Counted from the stretch's first letter, positions 32,311-40,378 are shown. The stretch is DNA of 64,000 bases from Arenibacter antarcticus (GCF_041320605.1 NZ_CP166679.1:1054001-1118000); one strand, 5' to 3'. Notes: a model not told the origin generated them from the letters alone. A program made the numbers and translations.

Positions 32311-32928
32311 ACCATTAGACAATGAAAAAATATATACTTTTTTTACAATAATGTTCTGGTTTACGGTAAGTGTTAAGGACCCGCTGGTACCTTACCTACT
32401 TCAAAATGCGGATTAATCTCTACAAATCAATTGAATCTATCGGCTTCGCCAATAGATCTACTCCGCTCGTACATAATCCGAGTACTTCGGTTCGTATGGT
32501 AACACGGGCTAAAAATTGATGTATATTCAAGTTCTGCAACAGCCACCCAGGTTTAATTAGAATTCCAACAAATCGCCAATCGGTTCATTCATTGATCATT
32601 AAAGCACCTAATTTTGAGTGCTTTTTTTGTGTTTGTTCCAAATTATAATCACATCTAAGATATTCTTATTTTGCCTTAGAGTTACATTGAAAACCCATTT
32701 CTATAAAAAAGTCTTGATAGAAAATAAAAGTTATAGTTCAAAATATTCGGTAACTTGTGCCTTTAAATGCGTGGGGTGTTCTGAAAAAAATCAGGACTGA
32801 GAATATACCCAAGAACCTGATTTGGATAATGCCAACGTAGGGATGCATACTTAGGATACATATGTTTCCATTGTACCATCTAGTTGGCTCCAAAAGGATG
32901 GTTTTAATTTTTTAAAAAAATTATAACA
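32311..32928. other. Gene-poor spacer with a broken leader and a terminator
   Basis: 618 bases. At 32322 an ATG starts a leader-like peptide (MKKYILF) that stops early; adding one T in the following T run would extend it to 31 residues, so it looks like a frameshifted remnant. The 16 bases at 32531-32546 repeat 12086-12101. A hairpin terminator lies at 32601-32629. No other gene seen. Confidence 0.45.
32601..32629 (+). terminator. Intrinsic terminator
   Basis: AAAGCAC and GTGCTTT pair perfectly around a 10-base loop, followed by a T run. It isolates the methyltransferase cluster from upstream transcription. Confidence 0.6.
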
Positions 32929-33645
32929 ATGGAAATAGAAAAAATCAATCAACAACTTGTTCCCGAAAAAACACAGTCCTGGCAAGGAAGGTCAGAGTGG
33001 TTCTTCAATAGGAAATATACGGATACCTACGAAGAGTATTATGAGGGGCCCTACAAGCGTGCCGAAGTTTGGCAGAAGCATATTTTGGAGCAACTTATCT
33101 CCAAAGATACCCGTGTAAAGACGTTACTAGAATTTGGCTGCGGCACTACCCGGTTTACACGTTGGTGGAAGGATATAGGGATTGAAGCCATCGGCGGCGA
33201 TATTTCACCCTTTATGCTCTCCCAGGCCTTGCACCGCTTTGAAGGGGATTTGGTGATGGCAGACTCCCACCACCTGCCATTTAAAGATAGTACCTTTGAT
33301 GCCCTGGCCTTTATTACCACATTTGAATATTATAAAGACCCTGTAAAAGTCATCCGTGAAGCTGCCCGCGTGGGGAGACATGGAATTATAATGGGGATGA
33401 TGAACCGGAACACCCCTAAACTGATCAGGCGTAGAACACAACAACTTTTTGGGAAGAACGAATTTTATGTGACTGCTACCTTTTATACTCCCCAATCCTT
33501 AATAAAAACCATAGACAACGCTTTAGAGGGTAGAGATTATTCTATTGAGTGGACCACAACAGGACTTCCTAAATGGTTTCCCGTACAAAAATGGAATTTA
33601 CCCATTGGGGACTTTTTTGCGCTGTACGTAAAATTTAATGACTAG
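32929..33645 (+). CDS. Class I SAM-dependent methyltransferase
   Basis: 238 residues. The Rossmann methyltransferase fold is visible: motif I LLEFGCGTTRFTRW (about 66-78), acidic loop GGDISPFMLSQA, motif II VMADSHHLPFKDSTFDALAFITTFEYYKDP, and post-motif AARVGRHGIIMGMMNRN. The N-terminal 60 residues include an aromatic YEEYYEGPYKRAEVWQK segment. Its substrate is unknown. It heads a four-gene cluster, 2 bases before an AIR-synthase-family gene, and a Trm112-like protein is encoded at the cluster end; Trm112 proteins activate methyltransferases, so the two may form a complex. Confidence 0.9.
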   Translation: MEIEKINQQLVPEKTQSWQGRSEWFFNRKYTDTYEEYYEGPYKRAEVWQKHILEQLISKDTRVKTLLEFGCGTTRFTRWWKDIGIEAIGGDISPFMLSQALHRFEGDLVMADSHHLPFKDSTFDALAFITTFEYYKDPVKVIREAARVGRHGIIMGMMNRNTPKLIRRRTQQLFGKNEFYVTATFYTPQSLIKTIDNALEGRDYSIEWTTTGLPKWFPVQKWNLPIGDFFALYVKFND

Positions 33646-33647
33646 TT

Positions 33648-34700
33648 ATGGAAGTGCAAACAGGAAAAATTTCGCCTACTGATTTCAAGCAGTTTATTGA
33701 GCACAGGTGTGGGAAGCATAGACAGGAGGTGATCGCTGGACCTCAATTTGGGGTAGATGTATCTATAGTAGGATTACCCAATGGGATGGCCATGGCAATG
33801 GCCAGTGATCCTCTATCCCTTATCCCTTCCCTTGGATTAAAAGAATCTGCATGGTTATCTGTACAACTGGCAGCCAATGACATTGCTACAACAGGTTTTC
33901 CGCCTATGTACGGTCAATTTGTTTTGAACCTCCCCGCTACATTTTCCCAAAAAGATTTTGAGGCGTATTGGGATTATATCCATCTATTTTGTTCAGATCT
34001 AGGAATAGCTATCACAGGCGGACATACTGGATTTGTGGAAGGGAACAACTCTACCATTGCTGGTGGAGTTACTTTTACAACTATCGCAAAACAAGATCTA
34101 CTACTCACCACAAAATCAGCAACTGTTGGCGATGTTATCTTAGTAAGTAAAGGCTGCGCTATTTCTTCTGCCGCTATTTTGGCTATGAGCTTTCCTGAAA
34201 CGGCAAAGAACAAAGCTGGCGCTGAGCATTATAATATTGCGTGTGAGTCCTTTTATGATATCTCTGTAATGAAAGATGCGCTTACCGCCGTAGGAGATAG
34301 GGCGAACAATGGGATTACCGCCATGCACGATGTTACGGAAGGTGGGGTGCTAGGTGCTATTTATGAGATGGCCGTAGCCTCTGGCAACGGGGCTATAATC
34401 TATAATGACCAACTACCTATAAGGGAGACACAATCTAGAATTTGTGAGGTGTTCTCCATTGACCCCCGTTATTGTATAGGTGCTGGTGCCATGGTCATCA
34501 CTTGTAAAAAAGAAGCTAAAGCTAAAATCATAGCACAATTTGAAGCCAATGCTATCCCTTGCACTGAAGTTGGAGAAATTACAGAAAAGCTTAAGGGTGT
34601 AACACTAATGGAAAAAGAAACGCTATCCGATCTAATCTACAATGAAAAGGACCCTTATTGGGGTGCTTTTTTCAATGCATTGCATCAAAACTGGAAATAA
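33648..34700 (+). CDS. AIR-synthase-family (PurM/ThiL/HypE/SelD-like) protein
   Basis: 350 residues. The N-terminal AIR-synthase domain (about 15-150) has FGVDVSIVGLPNG, SDPLSLIPSLG, SVQLAANDIATTGFPPMYGQF and ITGGHTGFVEG; the C-terminal domain (about 160-340) has GDVILVSKGCAISSAAILAM, NGITAMHDVTEGGVLGAIYEMA and CIGAGAMVITCKKE. These place it with ATP-using PurM-superfamily enzymes. It lacks the HypE C-terminal PRIC-type Cys tail and the Cys/Sec-containing N-terminal loop of SelD, and it is not a clear ThiL. It starts 2 bases after the methyltransferase. It probably phosphorylates or ATP-activates a small substrate within this cluster. Confidence 0.85.
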   Translation: MEVQTGKISPTDFKQFIEHRCGKHRQEVIAGPQFGVDVSIVGLPNGMAMAMASDPLSLIPSLGLKESAWLSVQLAANDIATTGFPPMYGQFVLNLPATFSQKDFEAYWDYIHLFCSDLGIAITGGHTGFVEGNNSTIAGGVTFTTIAKQDLLLTTKSATVGDVILVSKGCAISSAAILAMSFPETAKNKAGAEHYNIACESFYDISVMKDALTAVGDRANNGITAMHDVTEGGVLGAIYEMAVASGNGAIIYNDQLPIRETQSRICEVFSIDPRYCIGAGAMVITCKKEAKAKIIAQFEANAIPCTEVGEITEKLKGVTLMEKETLSDLIYNEKDPYWGAFFNALHQNWK

Positions 34701-34702
34701 AT

Positions 34703-34927
34703 ATGAAATGAGCATGACCGAAATCTGGTCGCAAATACGTATGAAGATATGCGAACCTGACTGCCGTCAGGCAAGTTCACATACCCGTGCTGAGCGCAGC
34801 CGAAGTATGACCGTTAAAAAACAATAAATATCTACATATGAAATGAGCATGACCGAAAACTGGTCGCAAACACGAATGAAGATATGTGAATTACATATGA
34901 CCGTTAAAAAACAATAAATATCTACAT
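34703..34927 (+). repeat. Two tandem copies of a leader-like unit before the ThiE-like gene
   Basis: Unit 1 (34703-34837, 135 bases) and unit 2 (34838-34927, 90 bases) are the same sequence except for a 45-base in-frame insert in unit 1. Each starts with ATGAAATGAGCATGACC and ends in ataaatatctacat, directly followed by the next ATGAA, which for unit 2 is the start of the ThiE-like gene. Each carries a mini-ORF: 39 residues (34708-34827) and 24 residues (34843-34917), sharing MSMTE-WSQ-RMKICE and MTVKKQ. The insert holds CTGACTGCCGTCAGGCA and a TGCTGAGCGCAGCCGAAG segment like dispersed flavobacterial intergenic repeats. Confidence 0.75.
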
Positions 34928-35557
34928 ATGAATAAAAAATCTATTAAGGCGGGTATTTATCTAGTGGTTGATCCATCCATGGAAGAGTTTATTTTATTAG
35001 AAAAACTACAAATAAGTTTGGCATTGGGAATTGTTGCCGTTCAGATTTGGGACAACTTTAATAACATATCAAACATAGAAGGAGTTGTTCAGAAAATTTG
35101 CGCTCTATGCTCAAATCATCAGACCCCGGTTTTAATCAACAACCGATGGGAACATCTAAAAACAATGGATTTAGACGGCGTTCATTTTGATGAAGTTCCG
35201 AATAATTTAGAGGAGATTAAAAGGGAGATCGATAAAGAGATAATAATTGGTCTTACCTGTGGGAATAATTTAGATCATGTTAAATGGGCGGCTGATAACC
35301 CTATAGATTATATCTCCTTTTGTTCCATGTTCTCATCTTCTAGTGTGAGTGATTGTGAAATAGTTACCCAGAAAACCATAAAAAATGCAGCGTTAATTTT
35401 TAATAAACCCATCTTTTTAGCAGGGGGAATTGTTCCAGCAAATATGAACCAATTTGATGAACTAAACTATCATGGGGTTGCCGTTATATCTGGAATTATG
35501 AATGCAGCGCATCCCGATGAGGCCATAAATGAATACCGTAACATATTAAATAAATAA
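34928..35557 (+). CDS. ThiE-like TIM-barrel protein with altered active site
   Basis: 209 residues on the thiamine-phosphate-synthase fold: GIYLVVDPSM, IVAVQIWDNFNN, VLINNRWEHLKTMDLDGVHFDEVP, DYISFCSMFSSSSVSD, PIFLAGGIVPANMNQF, GVAVISGIM. Several residues that define true ThiE are changed. The QLRxK pyrophosphate-binding motif is VQIWDNF, the IND metal site is INN, and the GPxFxTxTK loop is FCSMFSSSSVSD. It is therefore unlikely to make thiamine phosphate, and no thiamine genes or TPP riboswitch are nearby. It lies one base before the Trm112-like gene and after the tandem leader repeat, in one cluster with a methyltransferase and an AIR-synthase-family protein. Confidence 0.75.
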   Translation: MNKKSIKAGIYLVVDPSMEEFILLEKLQISLALGIVAVQIWDNFNNISNIEGVVQKICALCSNHQTPVLINNRWEHLKTMDLDGVHFDEVPNNLEEIKREIDKEIIIGLTCGNNLDHVKWAADNPIDYISFCSMFSSSSVSDCEIVTQKTIKNAALIFNKPIFLAGGIVPANMNQFDELNYHGVAVISGIMNAAHPDEAINEYRNILNK

Positions 35558-35558
35558 A

Positions 35559-35849
35559 ATGAGAATAGAAACGATAGAAAAATTGTGTTGCCCTTTTGAT
35601 AAGGCAGATTTAACGTTGCGAATTATTACCAAAGACGAACAGGATAATATTTTAGAGGGCATTCTTTCTTGTGCGGATTGTAATCGTGTTTATCCAATAG
35701 TCACCGGAATCCCTATAATGAGCCCAGATGAATACAGGAATTTTGAACGCGAACAACCCATGCTGGAAAAATGGGAAAAACTCTTAGAAGGACAAGAAAT
35801 GGAATTTAAAATTGTTGATGGGAAAATTATTGCTATTGAAAAGGTATAG
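35559..35849 (+). CDS. Trm112-like zinc-binding protein
   Basis: 96 residues. KLCCPFDKADLTL near the N-terminus and GILSCADCNRVYPIVTGIPIM in the middle form the Trm112-like zinc knuckle, with CxxC in the second half and Cys/Asp in the first. The YPI.TGIPIM end of the domain is diagnostic. A C-terminal extension of ~35 residues (LEKWEKLLEGQEMEFKIVDGK) follows. Trm112 proteins bind and stabilise SAM methyltransferases, so the methyltransferase at 32929 is the natural partner candidate. It starts one base after the ThiE-like stop. Confidence 0.82.
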   Translation: MRIETIEKLCCPFDKADLTLRIITKDEQDNILEGILSCADCNRVYPIVTGIPIMSPDEYRNFEREQPMLEKWEKLLEGQEMEFKIVDGKIIAIEKV

Positions 35850-36281
35850 GAATTAAATATTGATAGCTACCAAGAAGTCCATAATTATTTTGACCTGAAG
35901 GACTAGATTAAAAATTATTAGTGCCCTATAAACATAATTATAAAGCGGGATTTCCATGAAGGATTTTCTGCTTTATTTCTATCTTATTTGTTTACCAAAA
36001 AGCTCAGATACATACCGCGCTTCAGTGATGGTATTTTTCATCCTAATAGGCGTTTTTTTTGTGGATAGCAAAAAACTGGATCAGGTACAATTTCTGGGAA
36101 TTTCAACACTTAAAAAACCGCAACAACCATATTACTAAAGTGTTGCAGTTTTCCCTTCCCTATAACGCCAACCATTTGCCCTTTTTCAGATCATGACCAA
36201 TGAATCACTTTGCTTTTGTTTACAAATAATAATTATTCCACTTAGCTTATGATACAGTTAAGCGAACAAACAGAAATTTAC
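35850..36281. other. Intergenic region with a terminator
   Basis: 432 bases between the convergent Trm112-like and propeller lipoprotein genes. A small plus-strand ORF (35956-36138) runs into the terminator hairpin and is probably not coding. Only the hairpin at 36112-36152 is clear. Confidence 0.5.
36112..36152 (-). terminator. Terminator of the propeller lipoprotein genes
   Basis: AAAACCGCAACA (36114-36125) pairs with TGTTGCAGTTTT (36141-36152) with one mismatch. On the minus strand the stem is followed by six T, so it ends transcription coming from 36282-38941. Confidence 0.65.
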
Positions 36282-37556
36282 TTACTTCCCTAATGAACGA
36301 GCAACAAATATGGAAGTACCGACTGCATATTTAGTACCTGGACTCACCGATACAAGATCTCCATTCTTCCAGTATGCCACTTTATCTTGGCTGCCACTAT
36401 TATTAACCCCAGACACATACACATCATTATTATCCACGAATATGGAATATGGTATTCCTTTTACATTATCGGCAAAAGGCACAGGAACATTATTTTTCCA
36501 GTAGCCGCTATAGCCTCTTGCAGCTACATAAACACTCCCGTCATCTACGAATATAGAGTTTGCGATAACTGAACTACTTCCATCGGTAAGGGATACAGCA
36601 GTGCCATTTTTCCAGTATTTAGCTACACTTATACCAGCTATCATCGTCCCATTATACTCATATCCAGCTACATAAATAGTACCATTATCAACGAATATAG
36701 AAGTTGCAAATGCATCATTAATGCCATCTGTCAAGGTAACCGGCAGACCGTTTTTCCAATATTTAGCTACATTCCTAGAGCCGTTATCTTCATATCCAGC
36801 CACATAGACATCTCCTCCATTATCCACGAATACGGAAAGTGCCCCTGTATCAAAATCACCCTCTCTAGTCAGAGGGAACGATGTACCATTCTTCCAATAT
36901 TGAGCTGTACGTTTCATTTGGTCATTGTATTCCCATCCAGCTACATAAACATCCCCGTTATTCACGAATATGGAATATGCCTCTCCTCTTACAATATTAA
37001 AATCAATTGTGTTTTTTGCAGTGCCGTTTTTCCAATACTGAACTTTACCTCCAACATGTCCAGCCACATACACATCACCATCCGCAACGAATATTGAATT
37101 TGCTCTTGCATTCACACTCCCATTGCTGAGGGATATAACCTCATCATTTTCCCAGTATTTAGCTGTAGATATCGAGCTTTCTTGTTCATATCCAGCGATA
37201 TATACAACTGTTTTAAATGCTTTTATAGTAGTTTTTTCACTATCTACATATCCCTCCTTTTTAGCTACAGCTTGGTATTCGCCAGCCTCTTTAAAAGTGT
37301 GTTTACTATTTTCGATTTTAACGCCATTAATATAAATACTGGCTTCTATCGCTTTGCCTTTAGCAGTGGCAGTAAAGGCCACTTCATCATCCTTTTCCAC
37401 TTCCGTGGATGAGGCGGTAAGTACCAACTGTGTTTTTTCTACAATGGGCACATCTAGTTCCTCACTTGGTTCACTTTTGGAACAGGACATTAAAAATGTA
37501 AGGCCTAACATAAATGCACCGGCCAACTTGCTTGATAGTTTTAAATGTTTTTTCAT
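36282..37556 (-). CDS. Seven-repeat YWKNG lipoprotein, copy A (predicted beta-propeller)
   Basis: 424 residues. The SPII leader ends LTFLMSC. A PKD/Ig-like domain (about 40-110; LTASSTEVEKDDEVAFTATAKGKAIEASIYING) is followed by seven tandem repeats of ~42 residues. Each contains YWKNG or a variant, a LTDG-like turn, and SIFVDNGDVYVAGYE. The first strand (TVVYIAGYEQ) and last (GTSIFVARS) could close the ring, as in seven-bladed propellers. It is a surface or periplasmic lipoprotein of unknown role. It lies 92 bases after a paralog (37649-38941), and both genes share the same 17 bases up to the start codon, so they are a recent tandem duplication. Confidence 0.75.
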   Translation of the reverse strand: MKKHLKLSSKLAGAFMLGLTFLMSCSKSEPSEELDVPIVEKTQLVLTASSTEVEKDDEVAFTATAKGKAIEASIYINGVKIENSKHTFKEAGEYQAVAKKEGYVDSEKTTIKAFKTVVYIAGYEQESSISTAKYWENDEVISLSNGSVNARANSIFVADGDVYVAGHVGGKVQYWKNGTAKNTIDFNIVRGEAYSIFVNNGDVYVAGWEYNDQMKRTAQYWKNGTSFPLTREGDFDTGALSVFVDNGGDVYVAGYEDNGSRNVAKYWKNGLPVTLTDGINDAFATSIFVDNGTIYVAGYEYNGTMIAGISVAKYWKNGTAVSLTDGSSSVIANSIFVDDGSVYVAARGYSGYWKNNVPVPFADNVKGIPYSIFVDNNDVYVSGVNNSGSQDKVAYWKNGDLVSVSPGTKYAVGTSIFVARSLGK

Positions 37557-37648
37557 GATACTTTATTTTTGTGAGGATCAACTTGGGGAATTGAAGTAGA
37601 AACTAGTTTATAAAGAAGCAGGGCATAGCCACTAATAAAAAAATTGAT

Positions 37649-38941
37649 CTACTCAATCTCAACTTCTTGTACGACTATGTCATAGGCTGCGCCTTCATGA
37701 TTGCCATCGGTCAAATCCACGGCCACACCGTTTTTCCAATATTTAGCCACAGGCACATCATTTGCATTCGCCTCATAACCAGCAACATACACATCCGCCC
37801 CCAAAACAAAGAGCGCCATAACAACTGCATTTGTACTACCATCGGTAAGGGTAACCGCTTGTCCATTCTTCCAATATTTAGCTGCAGCTTTTCCATTAAC
37901 TATTTCATATCCACCTACATATATATCCGTTCCGGAAATGAAGACAGATGTTAATTCGGTAGCCCCCAAGCTTTTGGAAGAAATTGTATGTTGATTTTTT
38001 TTCCAATAAGTACCTACTTGGTCGTCTTGTGCATTGATTTCAGATCCTGCTATATAGACATCCTCGCCAGAAACAAACATATTAAGTACACTAGACATTC
38101 CTCCTCCAGGATTCAATAGGATGGCATTCCCATTTTTCCAATACATGGCCCTTTGAAGACCCTGGTTACCTTGTTCAACTCCGGCTATGTGCACATCCTC
38201 CCCAGAAACGAATATGGAACTTGCCTGACTAGACAATGGGCTGTTGGCGTCGGTAAGTGCAATAGCCTGTCCATTTTTCCAATAGGTAGCCAATCGCCTA
38301 CCTTTACTATCTAATTGAAATCCAGATAGATAAACATTATCATCAGAAACAGCGATAGACTTCCCTAAAGATATGCCCGCATTAGTGATGCGTTTGATCT
38401 CCAATCCATTTTTCCAATAGATCAACTGGGAAAAAGATCCATTAACCCCAGATATATGTACATCGTTATTGGCAAGCACTAAAGAAGTGCCTATTGCATT
38501 GTTACCAAGAATTGTAGGTGTACCGTTTTTCCAATACTTGGCTACGTATGTACCATTGCTATTAATTTCTTCTCCAACTATATGTACCACGATTGCCATT
38601 TTACGCTTCAATACAAGGATACCATGTTGGTCGCTGTCCTGATAGCCTTCTTTTTTAGCCACCACTTTATAGTTGCCAGGCTCGGCAAAGGTGTGTTCGC
38701 TATGGTCAATGGAAATCCCGTTAACATAGTAGGTGGCACCTGAAATGGCTTTCCCGTTAGCAGTGGCGGAAAACTGCACTGTTTCCCCTTCTTTAATTTC
38801 CGTACTGGAAAGGGTCACCACCAAAGCCTCTTGTTCAATAACTGACACCGAGCCATCATCTTTGGAACAGGATAGTAAAATCGTAAAACCCAACAGCAAT
38901 ACGCTGGCTAACATGCTTGTTACTTTTAAGTGTTTTCTCAT
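37649..38941 (-). CDS. Seven-repeat YWKNG lipoprotein, copy B (predicted beta-propeller)
   Basis: 430 residues. The SPII leader ends FTILLSC. Architecture matches copy A: an N-terminal Ig/PKD-like domain (LVVTLSSTEIKEGETVQFSATANGKAISGATYYVNG), then seven YWKNG/YWKKN repeats with SSIFVSGEDVHIAGVE-type strands, ending ...AAYDIVVQEVEIE. Within-copy repeats are diverged, and the two proteins differ throughout, so duplication preceded considerable drift. It lies upstream of copy A on the same strand and is probably co-transcribed with it. The repeats are not a named family that I recognise; a binding scaffold is the plain inference. Confidence 0.75.
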   Translation of the reverse strand: MRKHLKVTSMLASVLLLGFTILLSCSKDDGSVSVIEQEALVVTLSSTEIKEGETVQFSATANGKAISGATYYVNGISIDHSEHTFAEPGNYKVVAKKEGYQDSDQHGILVLKRKMAIVVHIVGEEINSNGTYVAKYWKNGTPTILGNNAIGTSLVLANNDVHISGVNGSFSQLIYWKNGLEIKRITNAGISLGKSIAVSDDNVYLSGFQLDSKGRRLATYWKNGQAIALTDANSPLSSQASSIFVSGEDVHIAGVEQGNQGLQRAMYWKNGNAILLNPGGGMSSVLNMFVSGEDVYIAGSEINAQDDQVGTYWKKNQHTISSKSLGATELTSVFISGTDIYVGGYEIVNGKAAAKYWKNGQAVTLTDGSTNAVVMALFVLGADVYVAGYEANANDVPVAKYWKNGVAVDLTDGNHEGAAYDIVVQEVEIE

Positions 38942-39116
38942 GATACTTTATTTTTAGGGTATTTTATTGTTTAATGAATGAGTTTCTTATGATTAAAGGG
39001 AGCCATCAAAACCCTATCAGGATATCTCACATCTGTTATTATGCAGGCTATTTATGCAATAAAATCAACAGGTTTCCACAGAACTTTATTAGAAATTTTT
39101 TGTTTGATTACAAGCT

Positions 39117-39151
39117 AAAACAGCAAGGCACTTAAAAGCACCTTGCCGTTC
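39117..39151 (-). terminator. Terminator after the 39.2 kb lipoprotein gene
   Basis: A 15-bp stem with three wobble pairs around a TTA loop (GGCAAGGTGCTT / AAGTGCCTTGCT core on the minus strand), followed by TTTT. It lies 32 bases after the stop at 39183. Confidence 0.7.
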
Positions 39152-39182
39152 TTAACAACTCAATTCAAATTAATTATGATAA

Positions 39183-39839
39183 TCATACTCCAAAGCCAAG
39201 TAATGGCCTAAGATTAAATTTCCCTTCGGTTATTGTAAGCTTCTTAGGAGGGGTATCGGTTCCATCGTAAGAATAGAGTTCAGCCTCAAAAGTTCCTGAT
39301 AATCTGGTGTAACCCTTACCCAATTGTTGTCCTAAAAAATTCTGATCTCCAATTTCAAAATCTTTTACCGTAAAATTTCCTATTTGTTGCTCTGAATCCT
39401 CTGGATGCATGGAAACATACACTCCCTTACCTTCTGATTCGCTCCCAACTTCATTGTATATAATTATACCATAACCAAATTGGTTATTCGATATACTTCC
39501 TACGGGATAGGATTTTTTGGGTCTATTGAATTCAGCTCCCGATAACAATAAACTAAGACTTATGGATTCCGATAATTCCTCCGAACCGCTGTCATCAATA
39601 ATTTTTACTCCGGTCATATTTACCCAATAGGTCTTCTCATCTTCGCCATCTTCGGTATCCCCTACGGTCATTACGGTAGCAACATGTGCCTTCCACAACT
39701 TCCCGTTGATCTTCATGGTCATCGTACTTTCACCTCCCAACTGATCTGCGGGGCCGTCATTGTCTTTAGAACAAGCAACATTTAAGGTCAAAAAGATTCC
39801 AAGAAGAAAAACACCAGTAAGCTTATTTAAATTTCTCAT
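39183..39839 (-). CDS. Lipoprotein, DUF6252-like
   Basis: 218 residues. The SPII leader ends LNVAC. The mature protein starts with an acidic linker, then MTMKINGKLWKAHVATVMT, the usual opening of DUF6252-type lipoproteins (INGK.W.A), and several beta strands (SISLSLLLSGAEFNRPKKSYPVG; YTRLSGTFEAELYSYDG; ITEGKFNLRP). The family is common in Bacteroidota and has no known function. It lies 17 bases downstream of a small outer-membrane protein gene and is probably co-transcribed with it. Confidence 0.7.
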   Translation of the reverse strand: MRNLNKLTGVFLLGIFLTLNVACSKDNDGPADQLGGESTMTMKINGKLWKAHVATVMTVGDTEDGEDEKTYWVNMTGVKIIDDSGSEELSESISLSLLLSGAEFNRPKKSYPVGSISNNQFGYGIIIYNEVGSESEGKGVYVSMHPEDSEQQIGNFTVKDFEIGDQNFLGQQLGKGYTRLSGTFEAELYSYDGTDTPPKKLTITEGKFNLRPLLGFGV

Positions 39840-39856
39840 AGTATTGAAATTAGGAA

Positions 39857-40378
39857 TTAAATTGAAAAATTATAAGCTACTCGTACGCCTAAGAAATTGG
39901 CATTATTCACAATCTGATATCTCAATCCAAAATCCCAATCTCCCATAGTATAGCCACCTCCTAAAGACAAGCTCACTTCCGTAGACGAATAACTCCCTCC
40001 AAAACTGCCAAACCCCGTATTGGACATATCTACTTTGGAATTTAAAGCAACTACCCCTACTTGAGGTTCAACGTAAAAACCATCAAAATCATGATGGTAT
40101 CCAAACATAATAGGAATCATCCCCATATGTCCACTTATATTTGAGTCTCCATCAATTCCAAATCGGAGATATCCTAGAGTACCCGTGATATTAGCATTCT
40201 CATTAAGCCCATAATAAATTTTACCTGTAGCTCCAAATCCCATATTGTAGGCGTCGCCAAAGTCTCCCATAGGGAGTCCAACTTCTGCTCCTACTCCTAT
40301 TTTATGAAAGCCGTCCTGTGCAAACGCCACAAAGGCAAAAAAGAGAGAAAAGGTGGTAAATAAAATTTGTTTTTTCAT
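39857..40378 (-). CDS. Small outer-membrane beta-barrel protein
   Basis: 173 residues from ATG 40378; the frame extends upstream to 40438, but MKKQILFT is the start of a normal signal peptide ending AFVAFAQ. The mature part is a series of amphipathic strands with Gly turns (IGVGAEVGLPMGDFGDAYNMGFGATGKIYYG; VSLSLGGGYTMGDWDFGLRYQIV) and ends in an aromatic barrel-type strand (GVRVAYNFSI). It resembles the OmpW/OmpX-like or outer-membrane beta-barrel family. Function is unknown. Confidence 0.78.
   Translation of the reverse strand: MKKQILFTTFSLFFAFVAFAQDGFHKIGVGAEVGLPMGDFGDAYNMGFGATGKIYYGLNENANITGTLGYLRFGIDGDSNISGHMGMIPIMFGYHHDFDGFYVEPQVGVVALNSKVDMSNTGFGSFGGSYSSTEVSLSLGGGYTMGDWDFGLRYQIVNNANFLGVRVAYNFSI

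Noticed and set aside
33648-34700. Hydrogenase maturation factor HypE or selenophosphate synthase SelD
   Set aside because: No HypE C-terminal Cys tail, no SelD N-terminal Cys/Sec loop, and no hydrogenase or selenium genes nearby.
34701-34927. Possible TPP riboswitch before the ThiE-like gene
   Set aside because: I looked for the conserved CTGAGA-type core and P1 pairing and did not find it; the spacer is a tandem repeat with mini-ORFs.
36282-38941. CRISPR-like array suggested by repeated aagtattggaaaaa-type segments
   Set aside because: The repetition encodes the YWKNG protein repeats, varies between copies, and lies in open reading frames.
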